Notes under the pieces: generated by a model
Database searches by the model: none
What the model was told of the DNA's origin: nothing
What the model saw: only the letters and a program-made list of their open reading frames with translations
Assembly: GCF_006442815.1 (NCBI RefSeq)
Contig: NZ_VFVL01000006.1
Coordinates: forward strand, 124,001 to 188,000
Length of the DNA stretch: 64,000 nt
Source of the DNA: Mesorhizobium sp. B2-4-3
Lineage (GTDB): Bacteria; Pseudomonadota; Alphaproteobacteria; Rhizobiales; Rhizobiaceae
Reading direction: 5' to 3'
Program-made: the position numbers and the translations under genes
In this document: in pieces, positions 63,559 through 64,000 of the stretch
How positions within the stretch are numbered: position 1 is the first letter of the stretch
How the letters are laid out: each line of letters opens with the position of its first letter

Positions 63559-64000
63559 TCATGCGAGCCGTGTGCGGTAGAACGCAGCCGCGCCTATGAT
63601 GATGATGCCCTTGATGATGAGCTGCATCTCGATCGGAAAGCCCAGCAAAAGCACCAGATTGTTGATGACGACCAGCACCGCGACGCCAAGCAGCGCGACA
63701 AAGATGTTGCCACGTCCGCCCGTCAGCGCCACGCCGCCCATGACCGCCGCGACGATCGAGTCGAGCTCGTAGCCCTGGCCGACCCAGTTGGAGACCGTCC
63801 CGACATAGCCGAGCAGGAACAGTCCGCCTATGCCGGCGCAGACCGAGCAGATGACGTGGCACAAGATGATGACGCGATCGGGCGCGACACCGTTGAGGAA
63901 CGCCGCCTTGGGATTGCTGCCCACCATGAATATCTCGCGCCCGAGGCGCGACCGGTGCAGCACGATGCCGAAGACAATGGCCAGCAGCGCCAGGGTGATG
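63559..64000 (-). CDS. Sugar ABC transporter permease, C-terminal part
   Basis: The last about 147 residues of an RbsC-type permease; the start is beyond the right edge. It has REIFMVGSNPKAAFLNGV and the AAVMGGVALTGGRGNIFVAL motif, followed by two or three membrane helices (VAVLVVINNLVLLLGF, KGIIIIGAAAF). It is 31 bases upstream of the GMC gene on the same strand, so the importer and the oxidation enzymes probably share one transcript. Confidence 0.88.
   Translation of the reverse strand, partial: ITLALLAIVFGIVLHRSRLGREIFMVGSNPKAAFLNGVAPDRVIILCHVICSVCAGIGGLFLLGYVGTVSNWVGQGYELDSIVAAVMGGVALTGGRGNIFVALLGVAVLVVINNLVLLLGFPIEMQLIIKGIIIIGAAAFYRTRLA

Overview
The window is a high-GC alphaproteobacterial chromosome segment. 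It is most likely from a Mesorhizobium-type member of the Rhizobiales. The clues are the imp/tss-type type VI secretion genes with a DUF1036 protein, the many sugar and branched-chain ABC importers, and several families of palindromic intergenic repeats typical of that order. Species assignment is inference; no rRNA, tRNA, CRISPR array, phage gene or intact transposase was recognised.

Bases 1-15 kb hold the end of a type VI secretion (T6SS) locus and what looks like its envelope and signalling appendix. The order is C-terminal TssM, PP2C phosphatase (PppA), Ser/Thr kinase (PpkA), a secreted DUF1036 protein and a membrane-anchored peptidoglycan hydrolase with both an M23 endopeptidase and a lytic transglycosylase domain. 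After a dispersed repeat comes a secreted caspase-like protease, then an OmpA protein, an unidentified protein, a second caspase-like protein with a C-terminal CxxCH motif, a YceI-OmpA fusion and a truncated caspase.

Bases 15-26 kb hold a lone branched-chain-type binding protein, an AraC regulator and a tightly packed minus-strand operon. The operon encodes 2,2-dialkylglycine decarboxylase (DgdA), a B12-dependent acyl-CoA mutase (small subunit, MeaB chaperone, large subunit of the 2-hydroxyisobutyryl-CoA mutase type), an enoyl-CoA hydratase and an acyl-CoA ligase. A divergent LysR gene matches the known dgdR position. The set reads as a pathway for compounds with a quaternary alpha carbon (2-aminoisobutyrate, 2-hydroxyisobutyrate or relatives) and is the best candidate for an undescribed system.

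Bases 26-32 kb contain a decaying operon (LysR, CaiB remnant, MmgE/PrpD, acyl-CoA dehydrogenase remnant) next to a beta-hydroxyacid dehydrogenase, a second MmgE/PrpD and a short-chain dehydrogenase. Bases 32-39 kb are one ABC operon in which a sugar permease is fused to a strictosidine-synthase-like beta-propeller and is followed by a second, free propeller. Bases 39-45 kb carry a metallo-beta-lactamase-fold hydrolase and a Liv-type importer with a LivM-LivG fusion.

Bases 45-58 kb look like one LacI regulon. It has a ribose-type ABC importer, two short-chain dehydrogenases, two metallo-hydrolases, a beta-hydroxyacid dehydrogenase, a third MmgE/PrpD and the LacI gene. Four near-identical 16-bp palindromes lie in the three promoter regions. 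A LysR gene paralogous to the one at 28 kb ends the block. Bases 58.5-64 kb encode an oxidation cassette (GMC flavoprotein with small subunit, SMP-30 lactonase, carboxymuconolactone-decarboxylase-like protein, aldehyde dehydrogenase) behind an ABC permease cut by the window edge.

Most junctions inside operons are 4-base ATGA or GTGA overlaps, indicating translational coupling.
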